Of a stretch of DNA of 32,828 nt, positions 1-7,555 are shown one piece after another. The stretch is from positions 1-32,828 of the forward strand of contig VAYU01000066.1 in NCBI GenBank assembly GCA_005884925.1, read 5' to 3'. The stretch is from Actinomycetota bacterium. GTDB taxonomy: Bacteria; Actinomycetota; UBA4738; HRBIN12. Below the pieces are notes generated by a model. It ran no database searches, was not told where the DNA came from, and saw only the letters and a list, made by a program, of their open reading frames with translations. The translations under genes were made by a program, and so were the position numbers. Each line of letters opens with the position of its first letter. The stretch's first letter is position 1.

Positions 1-1
1 G

Positions 2-181
2 CTCGCGCTGGCCGATCGAGCCTCCGGGAGGATGGTAGGGATCAGTCTCTGGGAGAGCGAGGATGCCCTGATGAAGAGCGAGGATGCGGCGAACCAGCTC
101 AGGAGCGATACCTCGAACGCGGGCGGCGCGGAGATCGTGAGCGTCGAGCGCTTCGAGGTCGTGGCTGACGTGCCAGTCTGA
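2..181 (+). CDS. C-terminal end of an ABM-like (dimeric alpha+beta barrel) protein, partial
   Basis: An open frame enters from the left edge and stops at 179-181. It encodes about 59 residues including GISLWESEDALMKSEDAANQ and a final strand VSVERFEVVADV. A hydrophobic strand, then W/F-ESEDA and a helix, then a last beta strand ending VERFEVV is typical of the C-terminal half of small antibiotic-biosynthesis-monooxygenase-like proteins. The N-terminus is outside the window, so function cannot be stated beyond family resemblance. It lies to the left of attachment-like copy A and may belong to a further integrated segment. Confidence 0.55.
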   Translation, partial: LALADRASGRMVGISLWESEDALMKSEDAANQLRSDTSNAGGAEIVSVERFEVVADVPV

Positions 182-230
182 TCCACGTAGCGGGACGACG
201 GATGATGCGACGCGGCGAGGAGCCGTGTTC

Positions 231-250
231 TGTGAGCAAGTGTGAGCAAT
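231..250 (+). repeat. Left arm of att-like copy A (paired GTGAGCAA units)
   Basis: Two 10-bp units, TGTGAGCAAG and TGTGAGCAAT, stand head to tail at 231-240 and 241-250, about 60 bp before the tRNA-like core at 310. A similar pair (GTGAGCGA and GTGAGCAA, 11 bp apart) stands at the same distance from the core at the intact tRNA (20823-20841). The matched spacing suggests arm-type recombinase or accessory-protein sites. That role is inference. Confidence 0.4.
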
Positions 251-309
251 AGAGCCATCTGCGCCGGTTCACGTGATGGGCCTCGGGACGAAGATCCGCT
301 GGTCACACA

Positions 310-361
310 GGTGCGAGAGGGGAGACTCGAACTTCCACGGCCTCTCGGCCACCGGATCCTA
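310..361 (-). repeat. tRNA-Leu 3'-half duplicate, att-like copy A
   Basis: This 52-bp stretch matches the 3' half of the tRNA-Leu at 20902-20985, from the anticodon loop to the 3' end, with two mismatches (one versus copy B). The 5' half of the tRNA is absent. Partial tRNA 3' ends are the classic footprint of integration at a tRNA gene. Copy A is the only one with both a left arm (231-250) and a right arm (398-448), so it resembles an attP-type site or the junction of two tandem elements. Any reading frame across it is spurious. Confidence 0.8.
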
Positions 362-397
362 AGGTTGCTCGGGCCACACACGAGATCGCCGTCTGCG

Positions 398-448
398 TGT
401 CGTCCCATATCGTCTTGCGTTGTTCCGTGCCCCTCCGTTGTCGTCCTG
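398..448 (+). repeat. Right arm of att-like copy A, degenerate TGTCGTCCTG repeats
   Basis: Units TGTCGTCCCA (398-407), TATCGTCTTG (408-417) and TGTCGTCCTG (439-448) follow the core at the same offset as in copy B (88 versus 87 bp). The two middle units are degenerate compared with copy B. Homology with copy B runs from the core to about position 455, just before the stop codon of the cyclase gene. An integrase arm-binding role is inferred from position and phasing. Confidence 0.5.
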
Positions 449-479
449 TCGTAAGCAGGAAGTGAGTGAGCGTCCCGGC

Positions 480-3400
480 CTATCCGACACCCTGAAGGAA
501 CACCTCGATCTGGGACCCCACGAGGAGCTGTGTTGCTTGGTCCGTCTCCGCGGAGCCGTCGCTTCCCGTTGCTCGCAACAGCCTAGAAACATCCAGCAGG
601 CAACGCGCCTCGTCCACCGGGCGGCCTAACGACCGGAACGTTTCGATCGCCGCTCGCATACGCTTCTCACCTGACTCGGGCCGAGCCTCCAAGAGGCCCT
701 CAGCCCAGGCGAGGAACGCCTCCGAGTTCGGTCGACCTTCCGCGACGTGTCGGAGCGAAGCGAGCGGTTCGCTTGCCTCGGCGGCCCGGTCGGCCAGCAC
801 CAGCGATCGGATCAGGTGGAACAGGAGCTCATCAGCCATCCCAAGCATGAGGTCACCCGGGATCCGGTCGAGCCCTTCTCGGTCGATACGGATCGCCTCC
901 TCAACCCGGCCCCGCGCGAGCGCTATCTCCGCCTTGAGGAGGTGCCGGAATGGGATCGCTTGCACCTCGTGCGTCGCGAAGAGCGACTCTTCCTGGGCGC
1001 CGATGATCGTCTCGGCATCATCGAGATCGCCGCGCAGGAACGCCAAGAGCGCGTCGTAATACAAGGCGCCTATGACGACATGCGCGTACGAGAGCGACGT
1101 TCCGATCTCATGACCCATCCGCGCCGCCAGTTCGATCTCGGCAAGCTTGCCTTGGTCGTACCCGTAGTTGCCGACGTTCTGCCAGAGCCATCCCTCGTAA
1201 TCGCGCCGGCCGGATCGCTTCGACAGCTCGATCCCTTCCCATAGGACGGACCACCCGCGCTCGTAGTCGGGTGCATAGTCCATCAGGATCGAGGCGAGCG
1301 CGTTGTGCGCGCGAAGCGAAAGATCGAGGTCGTCCGCATCCTTCGCGATCGCGAACGCCTCTTCGATCAGGCCGACCCCCTCTTGTACCGATCCGCGGTG
1401 CAGGACGGCGACCGCGAGCGACACTCGGGCTTGCCCTTCCGTGACCGTCGCCCCAAGCCTCGAGGCCATCCCGACGGCGCGGCGGAGCGTCGGTTCAGCT
1501 TCGGTGAGTCGTCCGCGCCGCCGGTAGTAGTTACCGAGGAAGTCGAGCGTGCTCGCAAGGTCCCGGCCATCGCCCAGCGGTTCCAGTCGCGCGATCGCTT
1601 CCTCGGCCCAGGGCTCGACGGCATCTTCATCTCCGAGCTCGAACGCAGCCCACGCGAGCCTCCCTTCGATGCGTCCCAGCGATGCTTGGTCCCCGATCGC
1701 CTCGTAATGCTCGCGGGCGCGGCGCAAGAGAGCGCCCACCTCAGCGAAGTCCGCAAACCCCCCCGCGGCCGTTGCCGTGACCTCTGAAAGACGGGCCAAC
1801 TCCTCGATGGGCAACTCCAAGCGCTGGGCGAGTTCGAGCGCGGCCGAGTACCACCGAAATGCTTCGGCCTGCTGCCACAAGCGCCATGCGCGGTCCCCGG
1901 CGAGCGATGCCCATCGGCACGCAGCGGCTTCGATCCCGGGGTCAGCGGTTCCCCCGAGTTCTCGGCGATACTCGAGCGCTCTCAGGTAATGCGCGGCCGT
2001 CACCTCGGCCAGCTCGTCTCCACGGTCGCCGGCTCGCTCCTCAGCCCATCGCGCGACCTCGATGTGTTTCGTGGCCCGGAGTGCTTTCGGCAGGGACTCG
2101 TAGGCCACATCGCGGATCAAGACGTGTCGGAACGCGAACTCTAGCTCGCCGGAGAAGATCGGCGGTTCACGAGGGACGATGAGCTCCTTCACTCGGAGAC
2201 GTCCGAGCGCTTGACGGATGTCGTCCGCTCCACGCGCCGTGAGCTTCGTGAGCGCGCCGGCCCAGAAGGCGCGACCCACGACCGACGCATCCTGGAGCAG
2301 GGCTTTCTCCTCAGACGGAAGTCCGTCGAGCCGGGTGGCGATGAGCGCATGGATCGAATGCGGCACTTCGACCTGATCGACCGGTCGCGCTAGTTCCAGC
2401 CGCGATGCTTCTGTGGCTCGCAGTACACCCTGGTCGATGAACATCCGGACGATCTCTTCAGTGAACAGGGGGTTGCCCTCGGTACGCTCGGTGACAAGTG
2501 TTCGGAGTTCTTCCGGCAGCGGCCCTCCGAGGAGGTCTTCGAGCATGGCGTCGCTCTGTTCTGGCGTCAGCGGATCGAGGTAGATCGCTGAGTAGTTCCG
2601 TTTGCCTCCACCCCATCCCGGGCGGAGATCGAGCAGGTCGGGCCGTGCCAAGGTGAGGACCAGGATCGGCCCTCGCGCCCAATCGGCCATGTACTCGATG
2701 AAGTCGAGCAACCCGGCGTCGGCCCAATGGATGTCCTCTAGCACCAGCACGAATGGGAGCCGTGCGGCCATCCGTTCGAGGAAACGTCGCCACGCATCGA
2801 ACAGATCCTCGCGACTGAACTCCCCACTGCCGGCGCCGACCAGCGCTCGGATCTGCGGAACGATCTCGTCGTCTCCGAAGAACTCCTCGACGGCCTGGCG
2901 AACCTTCTCGTCGGCCACGTCGGGCAGGTCGTCCTCCAGGATCTCGCACTGTGCCTTGACCGCTTCGGCCAAGCCCGAATAGGAGACGTTGCCGTATGCA
3001 AGGCAGCGTCCCTTCCGCCAGTACGCGAGTGTGGGCAGCGAATCCATGTAGCGGAGGAGCTCGTAGGTCAGCCGAGACTTCCCAACACCCGCGGTTCCGA
3101 GCACGGTGACGAGGGCGGGCCGACCCTCCGCCTCCACCCGATGGAACGTCTGACGTAAGAGCTCGAGCTCCTTGTCGCGGCCCACCAGGCGTGCCTCGAG
3201 ACCGAGCGCGGGTCGCTCGCCTCTGCGACGCATCTTGACCCGAAGCGCCTGCCAAGCCGGAACCGGCTGTGTCTTGCCCTTAAGATCGAGGGGATCGAGC
3301 TCCTGGTAGTCGATGACGTCCTTCGTCGCTGCATAGACGGCTGGGCCCACAACGATCTGCCACGGCTTGGCGGCGGATTGCAGGCGAGCTGCCACGTTGA

Positions 3401-3893
3401 CGGCATCTCCGGTCAGCATCCGTTCGCGCGGTCCGGCCGCCCGGGCGAGATCGACGAGGACCTCACCCGCTTCGACCCCGATCCGCATCTCGAGGCTCGG
3501 CTTGGCCTCGGCGACGAACGTGCGGTTCAACTCGCCTAGAAGGGCTTGCATCTCGATCGCCGCCCGAACCGCGCGCTCGGGATCGTCCTCGTGCGCCATC
3601 GGGACGCCGAATACCGCCAGGATCGCGTCGCCCATGAACTTCTCGAGGAGTCCTCCGAACCGCTCGACCTCTTCCGCCAGCCGGTCGAAGGCCCGGCTGA
3701 CGACGGCTTGCACGACCTCCGGATCCTCTCGCTCCGCGAGGGCCGTGGAGCCCACGATGTCCGCGAACAGCGCCGCCGCGAACTTCCGCTCCTTGCGCGC
3801 GGTCGCGGCCACCTCTCCCAACGGTTCCGCGCACGCCAGGCAGAACCGGGCCCGCTCGGGGTTGTCCTCGCCGCAGTTCGGACAGACAGGCAT
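480..3893 (-). CDS. Adenylate/guanylate cyclase with AAA-type ATPase and TPR domains (1137 aa)
   Basis: This is a multidomain cytoplasmic signalling protein. A zinc ribbon (Cys4, Cys7, Cys18, Cys21) is followed by a class III nucleotide cyclase domain (about residues 37-215). Both metal-binding aspartates are visible (FADIVGST, D45; MGDAILAVFG, D89), as is the catalytic GDAVNVAARL stretch with its Asn and Arg, so the cyclase looks intact. A NACHT/AAA-type ATPase follows, with Walker A GTAGVGKSRL and Walker B VLVLEDIHWAD. The C-terminal half (about 600-1110) is helical and TPR-like, as in MalT/LuxR-type receptors. This architecture is common in actinobacteria, where the helical part is thought to sense partners; the ligand is unknown. 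The ATG is preceded by TAGACT six bases upstream, suggesting leaderless transcription. The gene ends just inside copy A. Confidence 0.93.
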   Translation of the reverse strand: MPVCPNCGEDNPERARFCLACAEPLGEVAATARKERKFAAALFADIVGSTALAEREDPEVVQAVVSRAFDRLAEEVERFGGLLEKFMGDAILAVFGVPMAHEDDPERAVRAAIEMQALLGELNRTFVAEAKPSLEMRIGVEAGEVLVDLARAAGPRERMLTGDAVNVAARLQSAAKPWQIVVGPAVYAATKDVIDYQELDPLDLKGKTQPVPAWQALRVKMRRRGERPALGLEARLVGRDKELELLRQTFHRVEAEGRPALVTVLGTAGVGKSRLTYELLRYMDSLPTLAYWRKGRCLAYGNVSYSGLAEAVKAQCEILEDDLPDVADEKVRQAVEEFFGDDEIVPQIRALVGAGSGEFSREDLFDAWRRFLERMAARLPFVLVLEDIHWADAGLLDFIEYMADWARGPILVLTLARPDLLDLRPGWGGGKRNYSAIYLDPLTPEQSDAMLEDLLGGPLPEELRTLVTERTEGNPLFTEEIVRMFIDQGVLRATEASRLELARPVDQVEVPHSIHALIATRLDGLPSEEKALLQDASVVGRAFWAGALTKLTARGADDIRQALGRLRVKELIVPREPPIFSGELEFAFRHVLIRDVAYESLPKALRATKHIEVARWAEERAGDRGDELAEVTAAHYLRALEYRRELGGTADPGIEAAACRWASLAGDRAWRLWQQAEAFRWYSAALELAQRLELPIEELARLSEVTATAAGGFADFAEVGALLRRAREHYEAIGDQASLGRIEGRLAWAAFELGDEDAVEPWAEEAIARLEPLGDGRDLASTLDFLGNYYRRRGRLTEAEPTLRRAVGMASRLGATVTEGQARVSLAVAVLHRGSVQEGVGLIEEAFAIAKDADDLDLSLRAHNALASILMDYAPDYERGWSVLWEGIELSKRSGRRDYEGWLWQNVGNYGYDQGKLAEIELAARMGHEIGTSLSYAHVVIGALYYDALLAFLRGDLDDAETIIGAQEESLFATHEVQAIPFRHLLKAEIALARGRVEEAIRIDREGLDRIPGDLMLGMADELLFHLIRSLVLADRAAEASEPLASLRHVAEGRPNSEAFLAWAEGLLEARPESGEKRMRAAIETFRSLGRPVDEARCLLDVSRLLRATGSDGSAETDQATQLLVGSQIEVFLQGVG

Positions 3894-3899
3894 GGCCGC

Positions 3900-3905
3900 A
3901 GTCTA
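3900..3905 (-). promoter_or_regulatory. -10 element TAGACT, probable leaderless start of the cyclase gene
   Basis: Reading the minus strand, TAGACT fits the TANNNT -10 consensus and lies six bases before the ATG at 3893. Transcription would start at or next to the A of the start codon. No ribosome binding site is visible. I see no convincing -35 element. Confidence 0.4.
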
Positions 3906-4028
3906 GGTGGGCCATCCGCGGCGGCGCATGGCCGAGGATCTCTCACGTATCCGTCGAAGATGCCTTACAGGTACTAGGTCAAGCTCGTCAGCGCGATCGC
4001 TGGAGGATCTGCTCTTGGTCCTGGCCTT

Positions 4029-4460
4029 TCAGCCTTGGCGGGTGGACTCACTTCTTTCGCCGCCCTCGACGGCGTACAGCTCCCACGTTCCCGGAACACC
4101 TTTGAGCTCGTGCTTGCCTCGTTGCCGGAAGCGTAGTTCCGAGCCGACGACGAGATCCTGCACGGTTCGTGACACCAGGATCTCCCCGGGTCCCGCCAGC
4201 GCTCCGACCCGCGCTCCGATCACGACCCCGAGACCTCCCACCTTATCGGCTCTCCGTTCGCACTCTCCGGTGTGGATGCCGATACGGATCCGGAGTCCGA
4301 GCTCCTCGACCCTGTCGACGAGCGCGGACGCACAGCGGATGGCTCGAGCGGGTCCTTCGAAGGTTACGAAGAATCCGTCGCCAGCCGTGTCGATCTCTCG
4401 GCCCTGAGATCTGTCGAGTTCTCGAGTCCACCGACCACAGTGGCGATCCCGTGCGGCCGC
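4029..4460 (-). pseudogene. 5'-truncated class III nucleotide cyclase remnant
   Basis: One frame encodes GREIDTAGDGFFVTFEGPAR, then RIRIGIHTGE and VIGARVGALAGPGEILVS, and ends in RFRQRGKHELKGVPGTWELY before the stop at 4029. This is the second half of a cyclase catalytic domain. The first half, including the FTDIVGST metal site, is missing, and no start codon lies before the homology. Just upstream the frame degenerates (a few residues resembling HDxxVRRELDR). A cyclase without its first metal site cannot be active alone. It sits directly upstream of the intact cyclase regulator on the same strand and may be the leftover of a related gene. Confidence 0.75.
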
Positions 4461-4484
4461 TGTTCTGACTGAGGTCCGTCCAGC

Positions 4485-4625
4485 CTAGGACGGCTCGTCG
4501 TCGGTGACGAAGAAGTAGTCGCCCTTGTTGAACCGGGGGCACAGGGAGGTGTACGAGTGATTGGTCTTGGAATCGCAGTCCGTCTTGGCTGTCGCTCTCA
4601 ACAGAAGACACCTACTACAGCGAGT
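4485..4625 (-). CDS. Possible small Cys-rich protein or gene remnant (not recognised)
   Basis: An open frame ending at 4485 reads CSRC, then TDCDSKTNH and SLCPRFNKGDYFFVTDDEPS. The spacing Cys-x2-Cys ... Cys ... Cys resembles a zinc ribbon, and the last 23 codons nearly all end in G or C, as in real genes here. No ATG or GTG start is present. The frame stays open upstream past 4740, and the only nearby candidate is a TTG at 4601. It could be a small gene following the oxidoreductase at 4741, or the tail of a lost gene. I do not recognise a family. Confidence 0.25.
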   Translation of the reverse strand, partial: TRCSRCLLLRATAKTDCDSKTNHSYTSLCPRFNKGDYFFVTDDEPS

Positions 4626-4740
4626 GAAGCGGCCTTCCTTAAGGTCTGTGAGGAGACGGCCGAGCCTTCCTCGTTGTGTTGCCCTGGGGAGCCGGACCAG
4701 TTCCGGGAGCGTCGGCGCCGCGGGTGAAATGACGACGCTC

Positions 4741-5709
4741 TCACCGCGCTCCGTCGTCGATGACGGTGAGGACGACGTTCCCGGTCTTCTGCTGCGTTTC
4801 GACGTACCTTGTCGCCTCGACCACCTGCTCCAGGGGGTAGCAGCGATCGATGACCGCCTGATACTCCCCGGCCTCGATGAGCGCTTTGAGGAAGAGCAGG
4901 TCCTCTTTCGTGTATCGAGGAGGTATCCCCAGCAACACCCTCTTGGTGCCGAGCCGCGTCCAGAGAGCCAGGAATATGTTCAGCCATCCGTCGGTCGGCA
5001 GGTAGATCCCGCCCCGCTTCAGTGATCCCTTGCAGCGCCGGAATGAGTGCTTGCCGACCGCGTCGTAGATGAGGTCATAGGTTTCGCCGTTCCTGGTGAA
5101 GTCCTCCTGCGTGTAGTCCACGACCTCGTCGGCGCCGAGCGATCTGACGAGCTCGAGGTTCTTGGTGTTGCACACGGCAGTGACGTGGGCATCGAAGTAT
5201 CTGGCCAGCTGAACCGCTGCGGTACCGATGGATCCCGATGCGCCGTAGATGAGGATCTGGTGCCCCCTCCGGAGGTTCGCCCGCCTCAGGGACGTCAGCG
5301 CGTTCAATGCTCCGTCGCAGATCGCCGCCGCCTCTTCGAAGCTCATACCTCGCGACTTGTGCGCGATCAGGCCGCCGGCCTTCACGCCGACGAACTCCGC
5401 GTGTGCGCCGAAGGTCCACGGGTTGAGGCCGAACACCTGGTCGCCGGCCGCGAACCCGGTGACCGCCGCGCCGATCGCTTCGACGTCTCCCGCCAGCTCG
5501 GAGCCGAGGATCCGCCGCTTGGGCCTGCGGAGTCCCGCGAACAACCGCCACACGAACGGGTCGGCCGCGCGGCGGTGGCAGTCCGTCCGGTTGACCGTCG
5601 TGGCGTGGACCTTGACGAGGACCTCGTCCTCCTTGGGAACGGGTCGCTCGACGTCCTCGAGTCGCAGGACATCCGGAGGCCCGTACCGATCGTGGACGAC
5701 CGCTCTCAT
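4741..5709 (-). CDS. Zinc-independent MDR-family NAD(P)-dependent oxidoreductase (quinone-oxidoreductase-like)
   Basis: The 322-residue protein has a GroES-like N-terminal half (VVHDRYGPPDVLRLEDVERP; TVNRTDCHRRAADPF; GSELAGDVEAIG) and a Rossmann half with the nucleotide-binding loop GASGSIGTAAVQ (about 156-167). It ends with the usual DRCYPLEQVVEATRYVET segment. The structural-zinc cysteine cluster of classical alcohol dehydrogenases is absent, which places it among zinc-independent quinone oxidoreductase/enoyl reductase-like members. It should reduce an activated double bond or quinone with NAD(P)H; the substrate is unknown. The ATG follows GGGAGAG on the minus strand, a good ribosome binding site. 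Immediately upstream lies a decayed integrase remnant. Confidence 0.9.
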   Translation of the reverse strand: MRAVVHDRYGPPDVLRLEDVERPVPKEDEVLVKVHATTVNRTDCHRRAADPFVWRLFAGLRRPKRRILGSELAGDVEAIGAAVTGFAAGDQVFGLNPWTFGAHAEFVGVKAGGLIAHKSRGMSFEEAAAICDGALNALTSLRRANLRRGHQILIYGASGSIGTAAVQLARYFDAHVTAVCNTKNLELVRSLGADEVVDYTQEDFTRNGETYDLIYDAVGKHSFRRCKGSLKRGGIYLPTDGWLNIFLALWTRLGTKRVLLGIPPRYTKEDLLFLKALIEAGEYQAVIDRCYPLEQVVEATRYVETQQKTGNVVLTVIDDGAR

Positions 5710-5733
5710 GCGCTCTCTCCCTCATGCGGACTG

Positions 5734-5955
5734 TCACGGAAGGTACGCACGGGAACGGCGGTCGGCTCGGTCGAGCGTCGCGTGGGCGTGGCGGAGATCG
5801 TGGAACCGCACATGGGGAGCCCCGAACGCTTGAGGAACAGCCGCCTCGAGGACAAGGTGTCGGGGTTGAGCGGTGACCCGTTCCCGCGGTCGCCGCCGGG
5901 CCCGCAACCTCTCGACGGCCTCACGCGGCTTCTTCTCCCGGCTGGCGCCTTCCGT
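5734..5955 (-). pseudogene. Tyrosine recombinase (phage-type integrase) C-terminal remnant, frameshifted
   Basis: One minus-strand frame reads HVRFHDLRHAHATL, the HxLRH box carrying the second catalytic Arg of tyrosine recombinases. The adjacent frame just upstream reads GSPLNPDTLSSRRLFLKRSG, which precedes that box in actinobacterial integrases. A one-base deletion near 5812-5818 accounts for the switch. A second shift lies further upstream, where ERLRARRRPRE resembles the usual basic helix. Downstream of ATL the catalytic Tyr region is gone, and the N-terminal domains are missing. The remnant lies inside the A-to-B interval flanked by tRNA-Leu fragments, so it may be the dead integrase of that element. 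Recognition rests on motifs read by eye. Confidence 0.7.
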
Positions 5956-6091
5956 CGAGGGCTGGCGAATCCTCTGAGCCGGCGATCCGCGTCCTGATCG
6001 CTTGTAATCCGATCAGCGTATAGACACGGTCGCGGAGCAGGTGGAGGGTCGATCACGAGCGCGCGACGGGCACGCCAAGGAGGCAGGGGCC

Positions 6092-6655
6092 ATGGACGAG
6101 CAGATGGAGATGGGCCGTCGGAAACTGCTCCGCATCGGAGCCGCCGGAGCCGCGTTCGGCGCAGCGAGCCTCGCGCTCCCCCGACCCGCGTACGCTGAAG
6201 GGCCGGAGAGCGTGCAGGTGGGTGAGATCTACCAGCTGCAGGCCGACTTCCATCGCGCGAAGACGACCCAATACCTCGATCTCATGATGTCGCTCTGGGC
6301 GGACGATGCCACCTTCACCAACAACAGCACGGGAACGACATACGTCGGCTCCGACCAGCTCAGGTCGTTCTGGCAGGGCTCTGGCTCGTTCACGCACCAC
6401 CGGTTCTCGCTGGTTCCCTCCTACAAGACGACGATCGAGGTGCACGGCGACCAGGCGTTCCTCTACTTCGAATGCCACGATGTCGGCGACTTCGCTACCG
6501 GCGGCTTCGACGACCCTTCCCTGAAGACGATCGTGAACGACACGTTCCTGGCCGGCGATCTGCGCCATGTCGGCGGCGATTGGGTCTTCTGGAAGATGAC
6601 GGCCGGCCCCAGCTCGCCGCTCTCGTTCGACACCTACTACTTCCCGATCCCGTAG
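6092..6655 (+). CDS. Tat-exported SnoaL/NTF2-like protein
   Basis: The start at 6092 is chosen because AAGGAGG lies just upstream. Longer in-frame starts lack a ribosome binding site. The 187-residue product begins with a twin-arginine signal (RR at 9-10 in GRRKLLRIGAAGAA, hydrophobic core, cleavage likely after AYA near 35). The mature part has the cone-shaped NTF2/SnoaL pattern: VGEIYQLQADFHRAKTTQYL, then MMSLWADDATFTNN, the GSDQLRSFW helix and strands ending WVFWKMTAG. Such folds bind small molecules and can be enzymes or carriers. A Tat signal implies folding before export, often with a bound ligand. The substrate is unknown. Confidence 0.82.
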   Translation: MDEQMEMGRRKLLRIGAAGAAFGAASLALPRPAYAEGPESVQVGEIYQLQADFHRAKTTQYLDLMMSLWADDATFTNNSTGTTYVGSDQLRSFWQGSGSFTHHRFSLVPSYKTTIEVHGDQAFLYFECHDVGDFATGGFDDPSLKTIVNDTFLAGDLRHVGGDWVFWKMTAGPSSPLSFDTYYFPIP

Positions 6656-6662
6656 GAAAGAT

Positions 6663-6809
6663 CTAGGAGACTCCTCCGGTTCTCGTCGGTCCCTTCGGGC
6701 GGCGCTGGAGCATCGCCCACGCGCTCTGCCCTATCCGTTCGGCATGTTCGGGGCCCCACCTTTCCTCGTCGATCCCGAAGAGGGGCTTCGGAAGGCGAAG
6801 TCTCAGTCC
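6663..6809 (-). pseudogene. C-terminal gene fragment, unrecognised family
   Basis: A 48-codon frame, closed upstream by an in-frame TGA (6810-6812) and downstream by TAG (6663-6665), encodes PKPLFGIDEERWGPEHAERI and QSAWAMLQRRPKGP. Codon use is as G/C-biased as neighbouring genes and the composition looks like a real protein C-terminus. There is no ATG or GTG. It is the only coding-like signal in the 257-bp gap between the SnoaL-like and isochorismatase-like genes. I cannot name the family. Confidence 0.35.
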
Positions 6810-6900
6810 TCAAAGGAAACGTCGAGGGAACATCATTGAGGTCGGCGACGACTGCTGATTGACTCGCGCCTGGTCGACCCCCCTCCGACCGACGGGCCTT

Positions 6901-6906
6901 TAAGAT
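6901..6906 (+). promoter_or_regulatory. -10 element TAAGAT before the isochorismatase-like gene
   Basis: TAAGAT matches the TANNNT -10 consensus and is six bases before a GTG at 6913, the arrangement of a leaderless transcript. No ribosome binding site precedes either candidate start (TTG 6910 or GTG 6913). Confidence 0.4.
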
Positions 6907-6912
6907 GTTTTG

Positions 6913-7470
6913 GTGGAGTTTTCAGTCCCTGTCGCGGTGCTCGCGATCGATCTTCAGAACGGGATCTTCGCCGGCGAGACTCTCGTCCATGATGCGGGTG
7001 GGGTGCTGGAGCGGGCACAAGAGGTGATAGCGGCGGCCGCGAAGGGCGGGCACCCCGTCATCGTGGTGCAGGACGATGCCGGCCCTGGGATCTGGCAACC
7101 AGACACGTTCGATTGGGAGGTGCATCCGCGCATCTCCGCCCCGCCGGATGCGATCCGTCTGCGAAAGAGATTCGGGGACGCCTTCCGCGGAACGCGGCTG
7201 GATGAATACCTTCGCGATTCATCGGTAGGACATGTCGTCGTGCTCGGTGCGATGACGGACTTCTCGGTCCGTGCGACGCTTCAGCGCGCGCTCTTGAAAG
7301 GCTATCGGGCGACGCTCGTCGTCGATGCCCATTCGACACTCGATGCACCCGATGGGACCGCGGTCGAACAGGTCGAGCTCCTGAACCGGGAGATCGAAGA
7401 GGCCGAGGTCGCGGGCCTGCACGTACGCGGCGTAACGGCCGAGATGGTCGCTTCGGCGCTCATGGCGTGA
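6913..7470 (+). CDS. Isochorismatase-fold hydrolase with Ser in place of the catalytic Cys
   Basis: The 185-residue product follows the isochorismatase/cysteine hydrolase pattern: strand with catalytic Asp (VLAIDLQNG, D13), the Lys region (IRLRKRFGDAFRGTRLDEYL, K85) and the nucleophile loop GAMTDFSVRATLQRAL with a cis-peptide context. In the standard motif, TDxCVxxT, the nucleophile is Cys; here that position is Ser118. Known non-thiol members (EntB, PhzD) also lack the Cys and hydrolyse a vinyl ether, so loss of Cys does not mean loss of function, but the substrate cannot be guessed. Start chosen at GTG 6913 because of the -10 spacing; TTG 6910 is equally in frame. Confidence 0.85.
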   Translation: MEFSVPVAVLAIDLQNGIFAGETLVHDAGGVLERAQEVIAAAAKGGHPVIVVQDDAGPGIWQPDTFDWEVHPRISAPPDAIRLRKRFGDAFRGTRLDEYLRDSSVGHVVVLGAMTDFSVRATLQRALLKGYRATLVVDAHSTLDAPDGTAVEQVELLNREIEEAEVAGLHVRGVTAEMVASALMA

Positions 7471-7555
7471 TCGGAGGGATCTTCCTCCTCGCTGCCGTCC
7501 CGGCCATCCACGCGATCTGGTAGCTCTTCTCCAAGGAGTGGGCCAATAGGCCGCA

